A stretch of 64,000 nucleotides of DNA, from the NCBI GenBank assembly GCA_009801085.1, contig VNWV01000008.1, positions 496,001-560,000 of the forward strand. Direction: 5' to 3'. The notes beneath the pieces are model-generated. The model had not been told where the DNA came from. It worked only from the letters and a program-made list of their open reading frames with translations, and searched no databases. Source of the stretch: Lasiodiplodia sp. COLG20 (taxonomy: Eukaryota > Ascomycota > Dothideomycetes > Botryosphaeriales > Botryosphaeriaceae). Made by a program: the position numbers and the translations under genes. This document shows, piece by piece, positions 1 through 13,541 of this stretch; within the stretch, counting starts at the first letter, position 1, and each line of letters begins with the position of its first letter.

Positions 1-1510
1 TCGCCGTCGACAGGCTGCTGGCCAACATTGCGCCGAATGGCAGGAATGCGCAACATGCTGCGCCTGGCACCGTGATTGCCAGTCCGTCCAAGGAGCACCC
101 GAACTACTACTACCAATGTAAGCTTCTTGCTCGCGCCTCTTAACATTTCCGCTAACCTTGTTTGTAGGGGTGCGTGACGCTGGCATAACCATGGCCACGG
201 TCGTGGACCTGTACGTTGCCGACCCCACCTCCGAACTCTCCCGGACCGTCCTCCTCCCAACTCTTGAATCGTATGCCTCCATCTCGCAGAAAATCCAACA
301 CACGTCCAACCCCTCGGGCGACTTCACCTTCCCCGACCTGAACGGGCTCGGCGAGCCCAAGTTCATGGTCGATGGGTCGCCCTTCACCTCCAACTGGGGC
401 CGCCCCCAGCGCGACGGCCCGGCGCTGCGCGCGACAGCGCTCATGAAGTTCATGCGCGCCTACAATGAGAGCAACCCGGGCGTCTGGGAGTCGCGCACCA
501 CCGCTTCGACCGACGACTGGTTCAGGCGGCTGTACAGCGCGGAGCTGCCGGCGCGCAGCATCATCAAGGCGGACCTGGAGTACGTGGCGCGGCACTGGCC
601 CGACTCGGGCTTCGACCTGTGGGAGGAGGTGCAAGGCCGCCACTTCTTCACCGGCCAGGCGCAGCTGCGCGCACTGCGCGAGGGCGCCGAGGTCGCCGCC
701 GCCTTCGGCGACGAGGGCGCTGCTGAGTACTACCGCCAGCAGGCATCACGCCTCGAGTCCATGGTCCGCAACGACTTCTGGGACGCCCGCGGCGGCTACA
801 TCCGCGCCACGCGCGGCGGCGACGCCGAGTTCCAGCGCTCCGGCATGGACTGCAGCGTGCTGCTCGGCAGCATCCACGGCAACGCGCTCGAGCCCGCCTA
901 CCCGGACGCGGCGGTGTTCCCGCCGCACGATGACGCGGTGCTCGTCACGCTGATGAAGTTCGTCAAGGACCAGCGCGACCGCTACCCCATCAACGCGCAG
1001 CCCGGCCAGGAGCTGTCAGCCTTCCCGGAGGGCGACCCGCTTCGCCCGGCCGGCGTCGGTCGCTACCCGGAGGATGCGTACGACGGCTACGCCTCGCCGC
1101 ACCCGGGCGCCGGCAACCCGTGGTTCCTGTGCACCGCCAGCGTCGCCGAGATCCTGTTCCAGACTGCGGCGCGCGTCAACGAGACAGCCACCGTCGAGGT
1201 TAGCGAGACGGGCTGGGAGTTCTGGCGCGGCCTCGTCTGCCCGGAGTCGTCGTCGTCGTCAGAATGCCCGCTGTCGTGGGACCGCAAGAGCTACGAGCTC
1301 GGCGACGGCACCGGCGTCGTCGAGACGGCCCTCAACAGGCTGAAGGACCTTGGCGATGGTTTCTTGGCTGTCATCCGCAAGCATGCCAGCAGCGACGGTG
1401 CGCTGAGCGAGCAGTTCGATCGCTGGACCGGCTACGAGCGCGGCGCTACGGATCTGACGTGGAGCTATGGCGCGTTCTTGCAGGCTGTGTGGGCGAGGCA
1501 GAGGTTGTAA
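1..1510 (+). CDS. Glucoamylase, GH15 (5' end outside the window)
   Basis: Glucan 1,4-alpha-glucosidase, which releases glucose from the non-reducing ends of starch or glycogen. Two coding segments are visible. The first is open from base 3 and stops at 117, a 50-bp intron runs 118-167 (GTAAGC donor, GCTAAC branch site, TTTGTAG acceptor), and the second exon runs 168-1510. The join rebuilds the GH15 motif YYYQWVRDAGITM across the splice. Further on are FDLWEEVQGRHFFT, holding the general-acid Glu, and LSEQFDRWTG followed by DLTWSYGAFLQA, holding the general-base Glu. Both catalytic regions are intact. The protein ends about 15 residues after the last helix of the catalytic barrel, so there is no Ser/Thr linker and no CBM20 starch-binding domain. 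The N-terminus, and so any signal peptide, lies outside the window. The family call is secure; whether the enzyme is secreted or intracellular cannot be told. Confidence 0.95.
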
Positions 1511-3392
1511 GTTGTGCCTTGTGCCTTGTAAAAATTGTAAGTGCGAAGACTACTGGTAGGTAAGCGAATGATGATGGTAGGTGGGGGAGATTGATACTTT
1601 GTGGAGGAACCTTTTTTTCATTTCTCTCGTGTCGTTTTAGTCTTTCGTTTGGGGTTTTGTAGAATGATACAGTTAAGAGAGTGGGGTTGAAGACTGGCTG
1701 GAACAGAAGAGAGCGGAGGATGATGAGGATGATGATGAGAGGGAACAGAACAAGGATAAGAACAGGTCAGGGTAAAGAGGCGAGAGCGCGGCAGGCGGCG
1801 CCCCCGCAGATCCATATCTGCTTTAGAGCCGCTCTCCGTTGCGGATGATGTACGCGCGCGCCGCGCCCCGCGCGAGCGGGACGGCGGGCGTTTGGGCTAG
1901 AACGGCGTACGGTCCAGTCCGTTAGTTCTTTTTAGTATTACGAATCTTTGATTATTTGGGCTTCTGTCCGGTGATTGCTAGCGTGCCTTGGTGTTTGTTG
2001 AGCGCGGGTTCGATGGATGGCTTTCTTTTTTCTTCCCTCCTTATGGGGGAGACCATGTCGCTTTTTATGAGTTCTTTTTCTTTTCGCTGTTTCGAATTTA
2101 CGACCTTGCTGCTCGTGTTCCCACCACGGCCGATTTTAAGGTTGCGCGCATCAATCTCCGCGTCTAGGCTTGTGATTATGACGTTGAACAAATCCTTATC
2201 GTCGCTTAGTCTCGTACGCCATCAGCCTTCCAATTGCTTGCTGCCGTCAGCCCTCCATGCATCCGTCGTCTTCATGCGGGGTGGTGACTCGTGACGACCG
2301 ACTGGCGATAACGACGGATTGATGACCGTTGGAAAGAGTAGTGTGGTGGATTCCCCGGCCCCACCGTCCCGGTACCCTTGTCGACGCCATCTCTCCGTTG
2401 CGGCAGTAGTATCGATTCCCAACAATTTTTGCTTGGTTCTCTGTATGGACGCTCTGGATCGCGGCCGGGCCGGTCTGATCCTTCTGCAGGTAATTGGAAA
2501 CTCTCCCCGATTGGGATCACACAAGGTAAGATGGTTGGGGGCTTTGGGTGCGGGTATGTGTGGCTGCTTTCTCGATGCTGGGTGATTATTCGCCGGGGGA
2601 ATTGATTACGGAAGGGTGGTTCGATGCGGGTTGTGGTGGTGGTGAGGAAGGAGAGCGTATGGTTGGTGGGTTGGGCATGTACGCGCTGCGGGGTGCATGC
2701 ATGCGGGGTGTGGGGGGCATGGTGTGATGTGCGTCGTCGGTGGCTATGAGGGATGAACTCCAGGGTGTTGCCCGGGGGGAAATGCGATGAGGGTGTGTGG
2801 TGTGGTGTGGTTTAGAGTTGTGGCTTTTATTCGCAGCATGTGAAAATTGTTGTTGGTTGTGATGGGTGGTCGAACGATGGGACCGAGCTTTTTCCTTCAA
2901 TCGATTTTTTTAGACCTGCTATGTTTGACGACACCCGGGTTCTATCTCTTCCGCTTCCGACGTCGTTGCATACATTCTGAGTATGGTTTCTTTGACAAGG
3001 GAATGTGTGGTTAATATCTAATGACAAGGAATCAGGAGGAAATCTTTCATTCTCTACAAGAGGCTGTCTACAATTTTGCCGCCCTCGTACCAGATTTTGA
3101 CGACCTCTCACCACACTTCAATTCCACCTAAAAACTTCAATCCACCTCGTACTTTCCACATCAAAATTACAAAGACACCATAGTACTTCATTAGCAAAAT
3201 TTTCTCGCATAAAGATCGTCATTTTGCTGGAAACAGCCGACGACGCTAGAAAAGAGGGTGATTTGCAGGCACAAACGACCAGCACTCGCAGCAATCCGAT
3301 TTGCTATCAGCATCCCTGGCACTACCAATGCCGTTAGTGTTTCTGAAACATTGACTATGATGCTTTTTGAAAAATGATCACGACGTCGTTTG

Positions 3393-3446
3393 TTAGGTAA
3401 TGCTCTTACCTTTTTTTTTTAAAAAAAAAAAAGCAATATGACCTAA
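3393..3446. repeat. Short inverted repeat around T10/A12
   Basis: Ten T (3411-3420) run directly into twelve A (3421-3432), a perfect self-complementary core. Outside it, TTAGGT (3393-3398) is matched by ACCTAA (3441-3446) with imperfect pairing between. It could fold as a hairpin or cruciform. It is too short and imperfect to call a transposable element. Confidence 0.5.
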
Positions 3447-3869
3447 AAAACAGGTTGAAATGTATTTGTGTCGTAAAAATGTTAGACTGGAGTATAGACC
3501 GGTAGCTCGCATCTCGGTTTATCGTCTCTATTACACTCTTATTCATTTATATGTTTTTATCCTCGTTCCTTTGTTTGGGTGAATGTATGTACACTAATCG
3601 TACTGCCAGTATCGCGAACGACAGTACTAGACGCGCCGACGGGGCTAACGGCGCTGAAGGATCTGGAGGAGCTGGAAGGCGCCAGCGGCAACACAAGTTC
3701 CCATAGAGCATACACATCCATCTTCAGCTCTGTTGAGTCTGTCAGCTGCTACCAGGCGCTCCTGTGCCTCAGGAAATTTTGCCCATGTTGGGATGGTTAT
3801 CACGGGCAATCCTACGAAAGTAACCATCAAGGAACAGCACAACCACGGGAAGCACAAAGCTAGCAGCCA

Positions 3870-4000
3870 CCAGTAATTAGTCAGCGACCAACCAGCATAG
3901 CCATCACCAACAATCGCCGCCATCAACCGCCACAACACCACCAACCATCGCCACCAGCCGCCACCATCACCAAAAAACGCCACCAGCCACCATCAGCCCG
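3870..4000. repeat. CCA/CCACCATCA-like low-complexity tract
   Basis: About 130 bp dominated by CCA and CAN triplets (CCACCAACC, GCCACCAGCC and similar) with almost no G outside CAGC and CGCC. It is an imperfect microsatellite-like tract. Reading frames through it are explained by the repeat and are not evidence for a gene. Confidence 0.55.
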
Positions 4001-5826
4001 AGCAACAGGCAGTGCGGGACAGCTGTCAGATCGAAGGAACGATATTCAACAAAAGTAATTATTATTATTCTCGCGTAAAATTTAGCGGCGAAAATGACGA
4101 ATAGTCAACGTGATGTTTCATGGAGAGTCAACCCGGTGAGATGGCGTCAAGACATCAGACAACAATTCCTCAGAAGCACTCCTCTATTGAAAGCACTCCA
4201 GACCTCCTATCAGAAAACCTTCCTCCACACATTCCACAGAAGCTAATCAGGGCAGCCTACCGTCGAGAGCCACCTGACCAGAATCATCAAGGTTTTATTT
4301 CAGCAAGATCCAATTCACCGTTCCACAATGGCCCCCTACAAACCGACTTGCTTTTTTTTCTCACTAGTAACCCAAAGGGCTGACTAGAAGCGGTTCCAAC
4401 ATCCTTCACTCCCACCTCACCATCCAAACCATCAACAACACGTCCAGATCCTTGTGCTCAACACCAGCCCGGCCACTCAGCGCTAATGGCGCGCCGCAGT
4501 CCGCGGACGCCCTGCGTTCCCGGACCGCATCTGGCCGGCAAGCCGACCGAACTGGTCCTTACCCTTTTGGCGCTCTTTGCTCGCTAAACAGAGACATAAT
4601 GAGGGCTTCGCCGGTGATAACGCAGGTCCGTGCCGGCGGAACTGCGCGCTGCCCGTTGTCTTAGTAGACCGTGGCGCTCAACTCCGCCGCCGCGTATTCG
4701 ACGCCGACCTCGGGACCAGAATGCTCCGACTTGATCGTGCAGCCGCTGGAGGCGCCGGCGAGTAGGGCGGGAGGGAGGATGGGCGGGCGAGTAGTCCATG
4801 TGACGTTGACCTCGTTCCTGCGCCGCCAGGTACTCGATCGATCCTGAGCTTGGCTTTGAAAGGAACGGGAGGCTGTGTAGACACACCGGCCCGGAAATAC
4901 GGATGTAGAGGCATCAACCGACCGAACTCGGAGACGGAGATGCCGGGGGGTGGCACTTGGCACAACGTCTTGCCAATTCCGAGCCAAGACGTCTTGAGGG
5001 ACGGCACACGCGTCTTGTCTCGTCCTGCCAAGTGCAAACCCTGGAAGAAAGCGCTGCACGCGTGCGACGATGTCGGCGTTGGGTCGATGAGGGGAGGCTG
5101 GGCGCGCCAAGCCGTTGCCGCGGATGAGCGTGTAGGATATAGTGCTAGAGACTTGCTGGAAAGCTTGGTATCGGCCGTAATTACTTCATGGCTCGGGTGA
5201 AGGTTCTAGCTTTCACTGATGTGTTCTATTTTAGACATAATGCTCCTTCTATCGATTTAACGAAATAGGCGGGATCAGTGCGTTGGCCAATAAGGGAGTT
5301 ATGTTAAGCTGATTATTTGTGTGTTAATGCCCCGGAGATAATCTACGACGGAATTCGTAGAATTTCGTTGGCCAATGCACTCCCCCGCCCAAGCTATTAA
5401 TTTTTAAACGAGAGGCGCATCTAGAAGGAGATGGACGGGTTTAACGTTAAGGCAGTCGGCCCGCTCCCGATAACGGCGGCATCGGCAAATGCCATGCCGG
5501 ATGTAGACCGGTCCGGGGAAGGGTGGATCATCCCACCAGTAGAATTGAGAAGGAGCTGGTGCGGGGATACCAGGGTCTTGAGATGCACGGGCGAGAGCTT
5601 TTAGGAAGTTGACGTCGACGGCACGATAGCTACCCCGCCTGGAGCAGACCCGGCGATCAATATCGCACGATCAAGAGAGGACATGACGTCTTGTAGATAA
5701 GATTCATTCATGTGCTACATCATAGTTTTTCGGACGTTACTCGATGAAGCAGTCGCAAAAGGAAAAGCAGCCGATGGGATGGGCCCAAGAAAAAGCGTGG
5801 GGCTGACTAGTGATGATGTAGAAGGT

Positions 5827-6863
<1,037 letters not shown>

Positions 6864-7850
6864 TGTTTATTGCTGGCGCTGAGCATTGGCTTGCTGCCAG
6901 CTATGTATAAGGACGGCCACTGACTCGCGCGAAACAGAGCTGCCGGCGGCAAACACACAGCCCGTTTCATCGAGCTGCATGTGTCAGGCGTTCCGTCCGA
7001 CTTCTGCACTGATGCCGCGAGCTTCCCTTGCCGTGCTCGCTCGCTTCGGACTGCTCTAACGCCTTCCCATCTGCGGCCCCGGACCGCAACTCCGCCCATG
7101 AAACAGTCCCTCGGAACCCGTGAATCCTGAGACCGATCTCAATCTGCGCACGCCCGCCCCGCAACGACGACGTCCTTTATTGCAACTGTGGGCCGTGGCT
7201 TCCAGCCTTCATCTCGTCTTTGCCCACGCCAGCCCGGCGTCGTACCGCCCGCGCCTCCGTAGGACCAAACGCGCCGTGTCAAAGCTCCTGCCTCATTCGG
7301 GCTAGCCGCCGATGCCCACGTGCGGTCAATCTTCTGGGCTCCACGAGAGCTCGTCCATCACATCGCTAGCCGCTGTGAAACCGTGAGCGTTACTCGGCCG
7401 GGAAGCTCTGCCAGGACTTTTTGCAGAGCCGTTGCAGGGTCAATGCTCGCACAGGCCCATGCTACGGAGAGTCCCAGCACCTCTCGATCCGGCTTCCGCT
7501 TCCGATTCCGCTATACGTTGCTTGTGTTCCTAATCTAGTTCCTCCGCCTGAGGCCACAGGCCACCCCCTGCTCACGAGGCCTCCTGGTTGTTTGATGCCG
7601 ACTTGCTTGTTGCTCGAACGATCGACTGCTCCCTCCTCATCGCCAGTGGCCCGTATTCTGCAAGCCATATTGCCTGTCTCAATCCGTCGTATCAGGAAAT
7701 ACTTCCCGCGAAGTGCTGCAGCTTCCGAAATGGCCAGACTAGCTGCCACCAAGTATATATCTGGGGGAGCATCCATGTGTTTGTCTCCCCAACCTGTGTC
7801 TCTCCTACCAGGCCATCTTCTGTTTCTTATTGCACCCCATTCATCCCATC
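6864..7850. promoter_or_regulatory. Divergent intergenic region between the crotonase and NRPS-like genes
   Basis: 987 bp separate the start codons of two outward-facing genes, so their promoters must lie here. No recognisable coding sequence. I could not single out a convincing operator or TATA element, and the short open frames on both strands look random. Confidence 0.5.
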
Positions 7851-10800
7851 ATGGAGCCAGTCTTCCGAGGGATTGAAAGCCTGTCTGGACAGGACAAAGA
7901 TCTGTTCAACCAGTTTGGACGCGGACAGACCATCCCCCGCCCCTTTACCCTCATCCACAAGGCCTTCGAGCACTTCGCAGACATTCAGCCAGAGCAAGCA
8001 GCAGCAAGCCACAATGGCGAGACCATTACCTACGGCATGCTTGACTGCGAGGCCAATTGCCTTGCCAACCTCCTCGTCCAGCAGGGGCTTCAGCCGCGCC
8101 AGCGCGTCTGCGTTGTCGTTCAACGCTCCATCCCCATGCTCGTAGCCATTCTTGCCGTGCTCAAGACCGGGTGCCAGTATATCCCCATTGATGGTGGGGT
8201 CGTCACAGAGCAGATGTTGTCTCACATTTTCCGAGACACACAAGCCCCTGTCATTCTTTGTCTGAAAAAGTTCGAGGAAAAAGTTAAGCGAATGGCGGCT
8301 TACGATCAGCAAATCTGCGTCATCGACGGCCCCCAGCCAGCCACATCTGCCGAACGGCTTGATGTGGCTGTGGATGAGAAGGATGGAGCGTACATCATCT
8401 ACACTAGCGGTAGGCTTATCTTCAATTCAATTGGCTGGCGAAAAATCACTCACGCGAGACAGGGACTACTGGCATGCCCAAGGGCGTTGATGTCGCCCAC
8501 GGGAACGTCACCAACACTCTGTGCCTCGCGCCAGCCAACCTTCAGATCGGCCCCGGTAGCAGAGTATGCCAGGTGTTGAATGTTTCATTCGATATGGCAG
8601 CCTGGGAAATCCTCGGCTGCCTGATGAATGGTGGTACGCTGGTCCTCCGTACTTCTGATTGGGCTGCGTGCCTCCGTGAGGTGAGTCCTGATTGCACCCA
8701 ATATATCTTTTCTTTTGCTAAACCACACCAAGGCCGACACTTTCATTGGCACTCCATCCATCCTGGGTAAATACCGGAAATCGGATTACCCGAACCTGAA
8801 GACGATTGCTGTCGGAGGAGAACGGTGCCCACAGTCGTAAGTATCTGTGTGCAGCAGGGATCCAAATGGGCATGCTGACATTGCATAGGCTGGCTGATGA
8901 GTGGGCTGTCAACACCACTTTTGTGAACATCTGTGGCCCGACAGAAATCACAATCCTCAACACGGCTCACATCCATACGCCGGGAGAGGAGCTGAGCATC
9001 GGGAAGCCCATTCCCAACACGAACGTCTACATCCTCGATGAAGACGAGCAGCCCGTTCCTGTCGGCGAAGTTGGAGCCATGTGGGTCGGCGGCAAGGGCG
9101 TGTCCCGCGGTTATCTCAACCTTCCGGACTTGACGGCGTCGCGGTTCAAGCGGGATCGCTTCGCGGATGATGGAACCATGATGTTCAACACGGGTGATCT
9201 CGTTCGTTGGCGAGCCGACGGCTCGCTAGACATCCTTGGCCGCGCGGACGATCAGGTGAAGGTGAAAGGATTCCGCGTTGAACTGGATGGGATTTCTTCG
9301 ACAATCGAGGTTGGTCTCAAGATGCACATGACCGGTGTTGAAGCCACGCTGACATTTGTAGAAATTCGCCGGTATCGAGAAAGCCTGCACTCTCCTGATC
9401 GATGGCGCTCTTTGGGGCTTTTATGCTGCACGCATCGAGGTAGACGCAGACGCGGTGGTGGAGCACACGCAAAACTACCTGCCGTACTACGCTGTCCCGT
9501 CAAAATGGATTGCCGTCCCCAGTATGCCCCTGACGGCCAATGGCAAGATTGACAAGAGACACTTGAAGGAATTGGCCGCCCAGCGCTCCCCAGCTCAGCT
9601 TCCAGATACCCCTCCGGAAACTCCTCCAGAGTCTCTCAGACTTGCAGACTCCAAGGATCCGGAGAAGGGTGTCATCGTTACGGCTACATCGCGCTCGTCG
9701 TCTTCGCCAAGCTCTTTGAAGGAGAAAGAAGAGGACCTCTTCGCTCTCCCGGAGAAGAACGGGTTCCACGGCGAACGCTGGGTCCGCCACCGCTTCTTCT
9801 CGCTCTACAGGCGCTTCTTCTCGATCGTGTGGATTGCAAACCTCATCCCCGTCATCGTCCTCGCCTCGAACTACTGGAAAACTAACACGCTCAGCCTGCA
9901 AAGCATGACGACGGCCACAGCCGCCAACCTGACCTTCGCGGTGCTGATGCGCCAGGAATACGTCATCAACCTGCTCTTCAACCTCGCCACAGCCGTCCCG
10001 ACGTCGTGGCCGCTCTGCATCCGGCGCCAATGCGCGCGCGTCTTCCACATCGGCGGCCTGCACAGCGGGTGCGCCATGATGGCGACGGCGTGGTTCACGG
10101 CCTTCACCATCTGCGCGACGCGCTACTACGCCATCCGCGACCCAGCCGTGCCCATCAGCCTCGCCGCCATCGTCGTCTCCTACCTCGTCGTCGCGCTCCT
10201 CCTCGCCATGATCGTCCTCGCCTACCCGGCCCTCCGCCAGAAACATCACGACTCGTTCGAGCTCGTCCACCGCTTCGCCGGCTGGACCGCGCTGGCCCTC
10301 ATCTGGGCGCAAACCGTCCTGACCACCGCGTCTCTCCGCGGCTCCGTCCCCCTCGGCCGCGCCCTCGTCACCAGCCCGGGCTTCTGGCTCGTCGTCGTCA
10401 TCACCATCTCCATCGCGCTCCCCTGGGTCCGCCTCCGCAAAGTCAAAGTCATCCCCGAGAAGCTCTCCGACCACGCCATCCGCCTGTACTTCGACTACAC
10501 CGACACCGTGCCCGGCACCGCCGTCCGCCTCTCCGAGCGGCCCCTCGTCGAGTGGCACGCCTTCGCCACCATCAGCGAGCCGGGCAAGCGCGGCTTCTCG
10601 CTCGTCGTCTCCAACGCCGGCGACTGGACCAAGCGCCAGATCGAGCGCTGCCCGACGGAGCTCTACGTCCGCGGCATCCCCGCCTGCGGCGTGCTGCGCA
10701 TCGCGCCGCTGTTCAAGAGCGTCGTGCTCGTCGCGACGGGGAGCGGCATCGGCCCGTGCCTGCCCGTCATCCTGGCGAAGCGCGTGCCGTGCCGGATTTT

Positions 10801-11056
10801 CTGGTCGACGCCGCACCCGGAGAAGACGTTTGGGGAGGAGATTGTGAAGGCTGTCTACGATACTGATCCGCACGCCGTCGTACACAATACAAGGACGATG
10901 GGGAAGCCGGATATGGTGGCCATTTCGTACCGGCTGTGGAAGGAGAGCGGGGCCGAGGCCGTGTGCATCATTTCGAATAAGAAGTTGACGCAGAAGGTCG
11001 TGTATGGGATGGAGGCGAGGGGCATTCCGGCGTACGGGGCGATTTTCGATTCGTGA
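7851..11056 (+). CDS. NRPS-like adenylation domain fused to a membrane FAD/NAD oxidoreductase-like region
   Basis: Five exons: 7851-8409, 8463-8680, 8733-8836, 8889-9309 and 9362-11056, giving 998 aa. Residues 30-505 form an adenylation domain with its core motifs in order: A3 YIIYTSGTTGMPKG (about 181-194), A5 NICGPTE, A7 TGDLVRWRADG, A8 GRADDQVKVKGFRVEL and A10 PLTANGKIDK with the catalytic Lys. It should activate a carboxylic acid as its adenylate. A polar linker (505-585) contains no LGGxS-type carrier-protein motif. About six hydrophobic segments follow (near 587-605, 617-645, 663-685, 697-722, 737-757 and 772-792), with His at 663, 668, 729, 730 and 737. Residues 830-860 resemble the FAD-binding part of ferric/NADPH oxidoreductases (EWHAF, GDWTKRQI), and VVLVATGSGIGP (888-899) resembles their nucleotide-binding loop. 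No condensation or thioesterase domain is present. The ATG at 7851 begins directly before the usual N-terminus of the A domain. Substrate and product are unknown. Confidence 0.88.
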
Positions 11057-13541
11057 GAGAGGCAAAGGAAAAATTGGTGGGCGGTTCGGGGTGTGATTGG
11101 TTGGGTTTTAGGTAATAATTTTTTGTTTTGGGGTTTGGGCGAGCAGGCAGGGCGGGCGATTTACTTAGTTTGGTGTTGAAGAGGCGAAAATGATGGGAAA
11201 TGACACTCTCGCTTGTTGTTTTATGCGCGTTTCGGCATTTGGGCCCGTGTTACCCATGATTGCCGCCGGGATGGCCGAGTTCCAGGCCGGCTACGCGTAG
11301 ATTACCTTAGAGCCGCGGCGGGATGCTCGTACGATCGTGTAGATCCGAGCTGCGTTACAGGCTTGTTCGGAAGCGATCTATAAATGTACTGTTATATAGT
11401 GCTACTTTTAGAACAAGGACTAGTGCTTGTAAAAGGAAGCCACTAATAATTAAATCCGCTATAACTACTAAAATATAGCCTCGTATCTGAATAGCCCGCT
11501 CCAGCCGCTACACTACGCACGATCTAGATTCCTCCGGACCATTTTGCTTCGTTCGATCCTGTTGAACAGCGTGCACGTGATGGCAAGGATTTATCTCTTT
11601 GATCTTGTTAACCTCAGGCATTAAGGACTACATGCAAGGCGCGACGATGATTGATCTACTTGATCTACTTGATCTGTCCTCAGAATTCAGAGAAGAACAA
11701 AATTAGATAGCCAGAGTTACTGTTTGCATTCAAACACAGATAGCATTAAACCATTTGCAGCAGGCCGCCTGCTGAGAGAGTCTCGCAGACAAGGAGATGG
11801 GCAACGCTGTTACGGACAGTATATTATCTAAATACGCTACAATGAACCTCAACAATTCGGTTCATTCCAGTTCTCTTTTTCCCTCAACGATGCCCACGTA
11901 CACCGACGTGGCGCAGTGGGTGAGGCTGAGCCCTACAAACACTATCGGACCAGCAATGCTTGCTTCGGCCAACCGGTATGGCAAGCCTTCCCGGCGCCAC
12001 TCCACGTCTCCCTATTGAATTGAATTCACAGTAAATCTGGTCCATAAATCACGTAGAGATGATCTTCTCAGAATCACAGATGTTCTGATGGAGGAGGAGC
12101 AATTACGAGATGCTGATGCTCTGACAGATGCGGCACGCGGGAGAATTCAAAACCCACATTTAAAGCCGTCGTCATGGAAAGGACGTACCTAAGCAGCTGT
12201 GTAGACAAAAAGGCTTTATTTGCTGTAGAATTAACCGCTTGCGATACGTTTTTCACGCGTACATGAGTCGATGTATATTTATGACCGAGGAAAAGCTTTT
12301 CTTAGTCAAGTCAGGAGGTAAGAGATACTGTGTACACCGTGGTTTGTACATGCGAAGTCGCGGAAAGCCCGATGCTCACACGCACGGTTGCGCATGATAT
12401 ACAGTGCCTTGCAAGATCGGTTTATAGATGGCCGTCCGTTCGCAGCAGGAAATTTAATTGAAAAGTCGCCGGGTAGTAGCAGAGGGAAAACCAAGAGTCG
12501 ACGTTTTCTAAACTCCTTTTGACACCACGTAGGCACATAAATTTGAAATAAAATTCATGTAGAAAGATAGAGCTAAGTAAGCGCTATCTTCTAAATAAAT
12601 TGTGCTCAGAACTCATGGAGGATATAATCTAGGTTTAGTAGAGGTGCATTGTGTTTCCGGGCTGCCTCCCAATGGCCATCCGCAAACCGATCTTGCAAGG
12701 CACCGTACTAAGTACACGATGTTCTTGACACTTGTGAGTGAGCTCGCCAAGACGCCCAATCTTTTTCCCCCCCCCACACTTGGCAGCTGAGCAGACCTCC
12801 GGGCGTGTCTTGTCCAATCAGCCTGAATCACGGAGTTGACGTGGCTCGGCATCTCAGCTGGGCCAGGAGCCCCACCGCATGGGCTGCTGCGCCGTAACAC
12901 AGGTCCACTCGGTCTAGTAAACGCTTAGCCTGCACGAATCGGATAGGCTAAGATGTGGTCGGTGAAAAATACGTGGAGCCGGGCGAAATCGTCGGGAACA
13001 AGGCTAAGATCGGTGTCACGGACAAACTGGTCAGGGCTCCAAGTAATAACAGCCCATTGTGCCTTTTTTTTGGGCATGCTCATGTCCAAATGGGACTTCA
13101 GCCTCTCGTATGATAGGCTGGGAACAGCAACATCGTCTTGTAGAATGTGGATGTGCTTTCAGCTGCGCCACTTGAAGAAATTTGCCCATAAGGGTGGGCC
13201 ATATCGCCGTGGCCGACACGTCATTTGTCGAGCTTTGCAGAAAAAGTACAGAAGCGAGGCTGTGTATGCGGGTTGACAAGATTGACAAGGATTGCTGTGG
13301 GGACGCGAAGCCTCGTCACTCTATCGGCATCGCCAATTGGATGTGTTGTGCCCCACAAGGCAAACTCAGAAAGAGCGGTGATTGCGGCTGAACTAGAAAA
13401 ATTGAGCCTGGCCTTTACGTTCTTTCCCATCTGGACTTAAACTTAAGGAAATCGAAGTTAGAACTTTTTCATACCTTGTACACAGCAATTCCTTCTTCGC
13501 ACTGCACTTTCTCGACCTTTCTACTTCCTATTGCGGCCGCA
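11057..13541. other. Gene-poor AT-rich stretch, about 2.5 kb
   Basis: The 3' flank of the NRPS-like gene and the upstream region of the NLR gene at 13542. No coding region is supported; the open frames are short and lack recognisable domains. A 9-bp tandem repeat lies at 11651-11677. Confidence 0.6.
11651..11677. repeat. 9-bp tandem repeat (TTGATCTAC)
   Basis: Three consecutive units, TTGATCTAC, TTGATCTAC and TTGATCTGT. Short, non-coding, no known role. Confidence 0.7.

Larger units (their letters stand above)
1511..5826. other. Gene-poor stretch, about 4.3 kb
   Basis: No protein family is recognisable on either strand. The first few hundred bases are presumably the glucoamylase 3' UTR. The interval holds a GC-rich patch near 1840-1900, an A/T hairpin near 3393-3446, a CCA-rich low-complexity tract near 3870-4000, and a GC-rich patch at about 4440-5110. 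The last patch has several overlapping open frames on both strands but no recognisable domain and no convincing splice structure. Confidence 0.6.

Noticed and set aside
4661..5110. 149-codon minus-strand open frame in a GC-rich patch
   Set aside because: No recognisable domain, overlapping frames of similar length on both strands, and no splice structure. A decayed gene is possible but cannot be supported.
9500..11065. 521-codon open frame on the minus strand
   Set aside because: It lies antisense to the membrane/oxidoreductase half of the NRPS-like gene, in codons rich in C at third positions. The translation is Asp/Glu/Arg/Gly low complexity without domains, a shadow frame.
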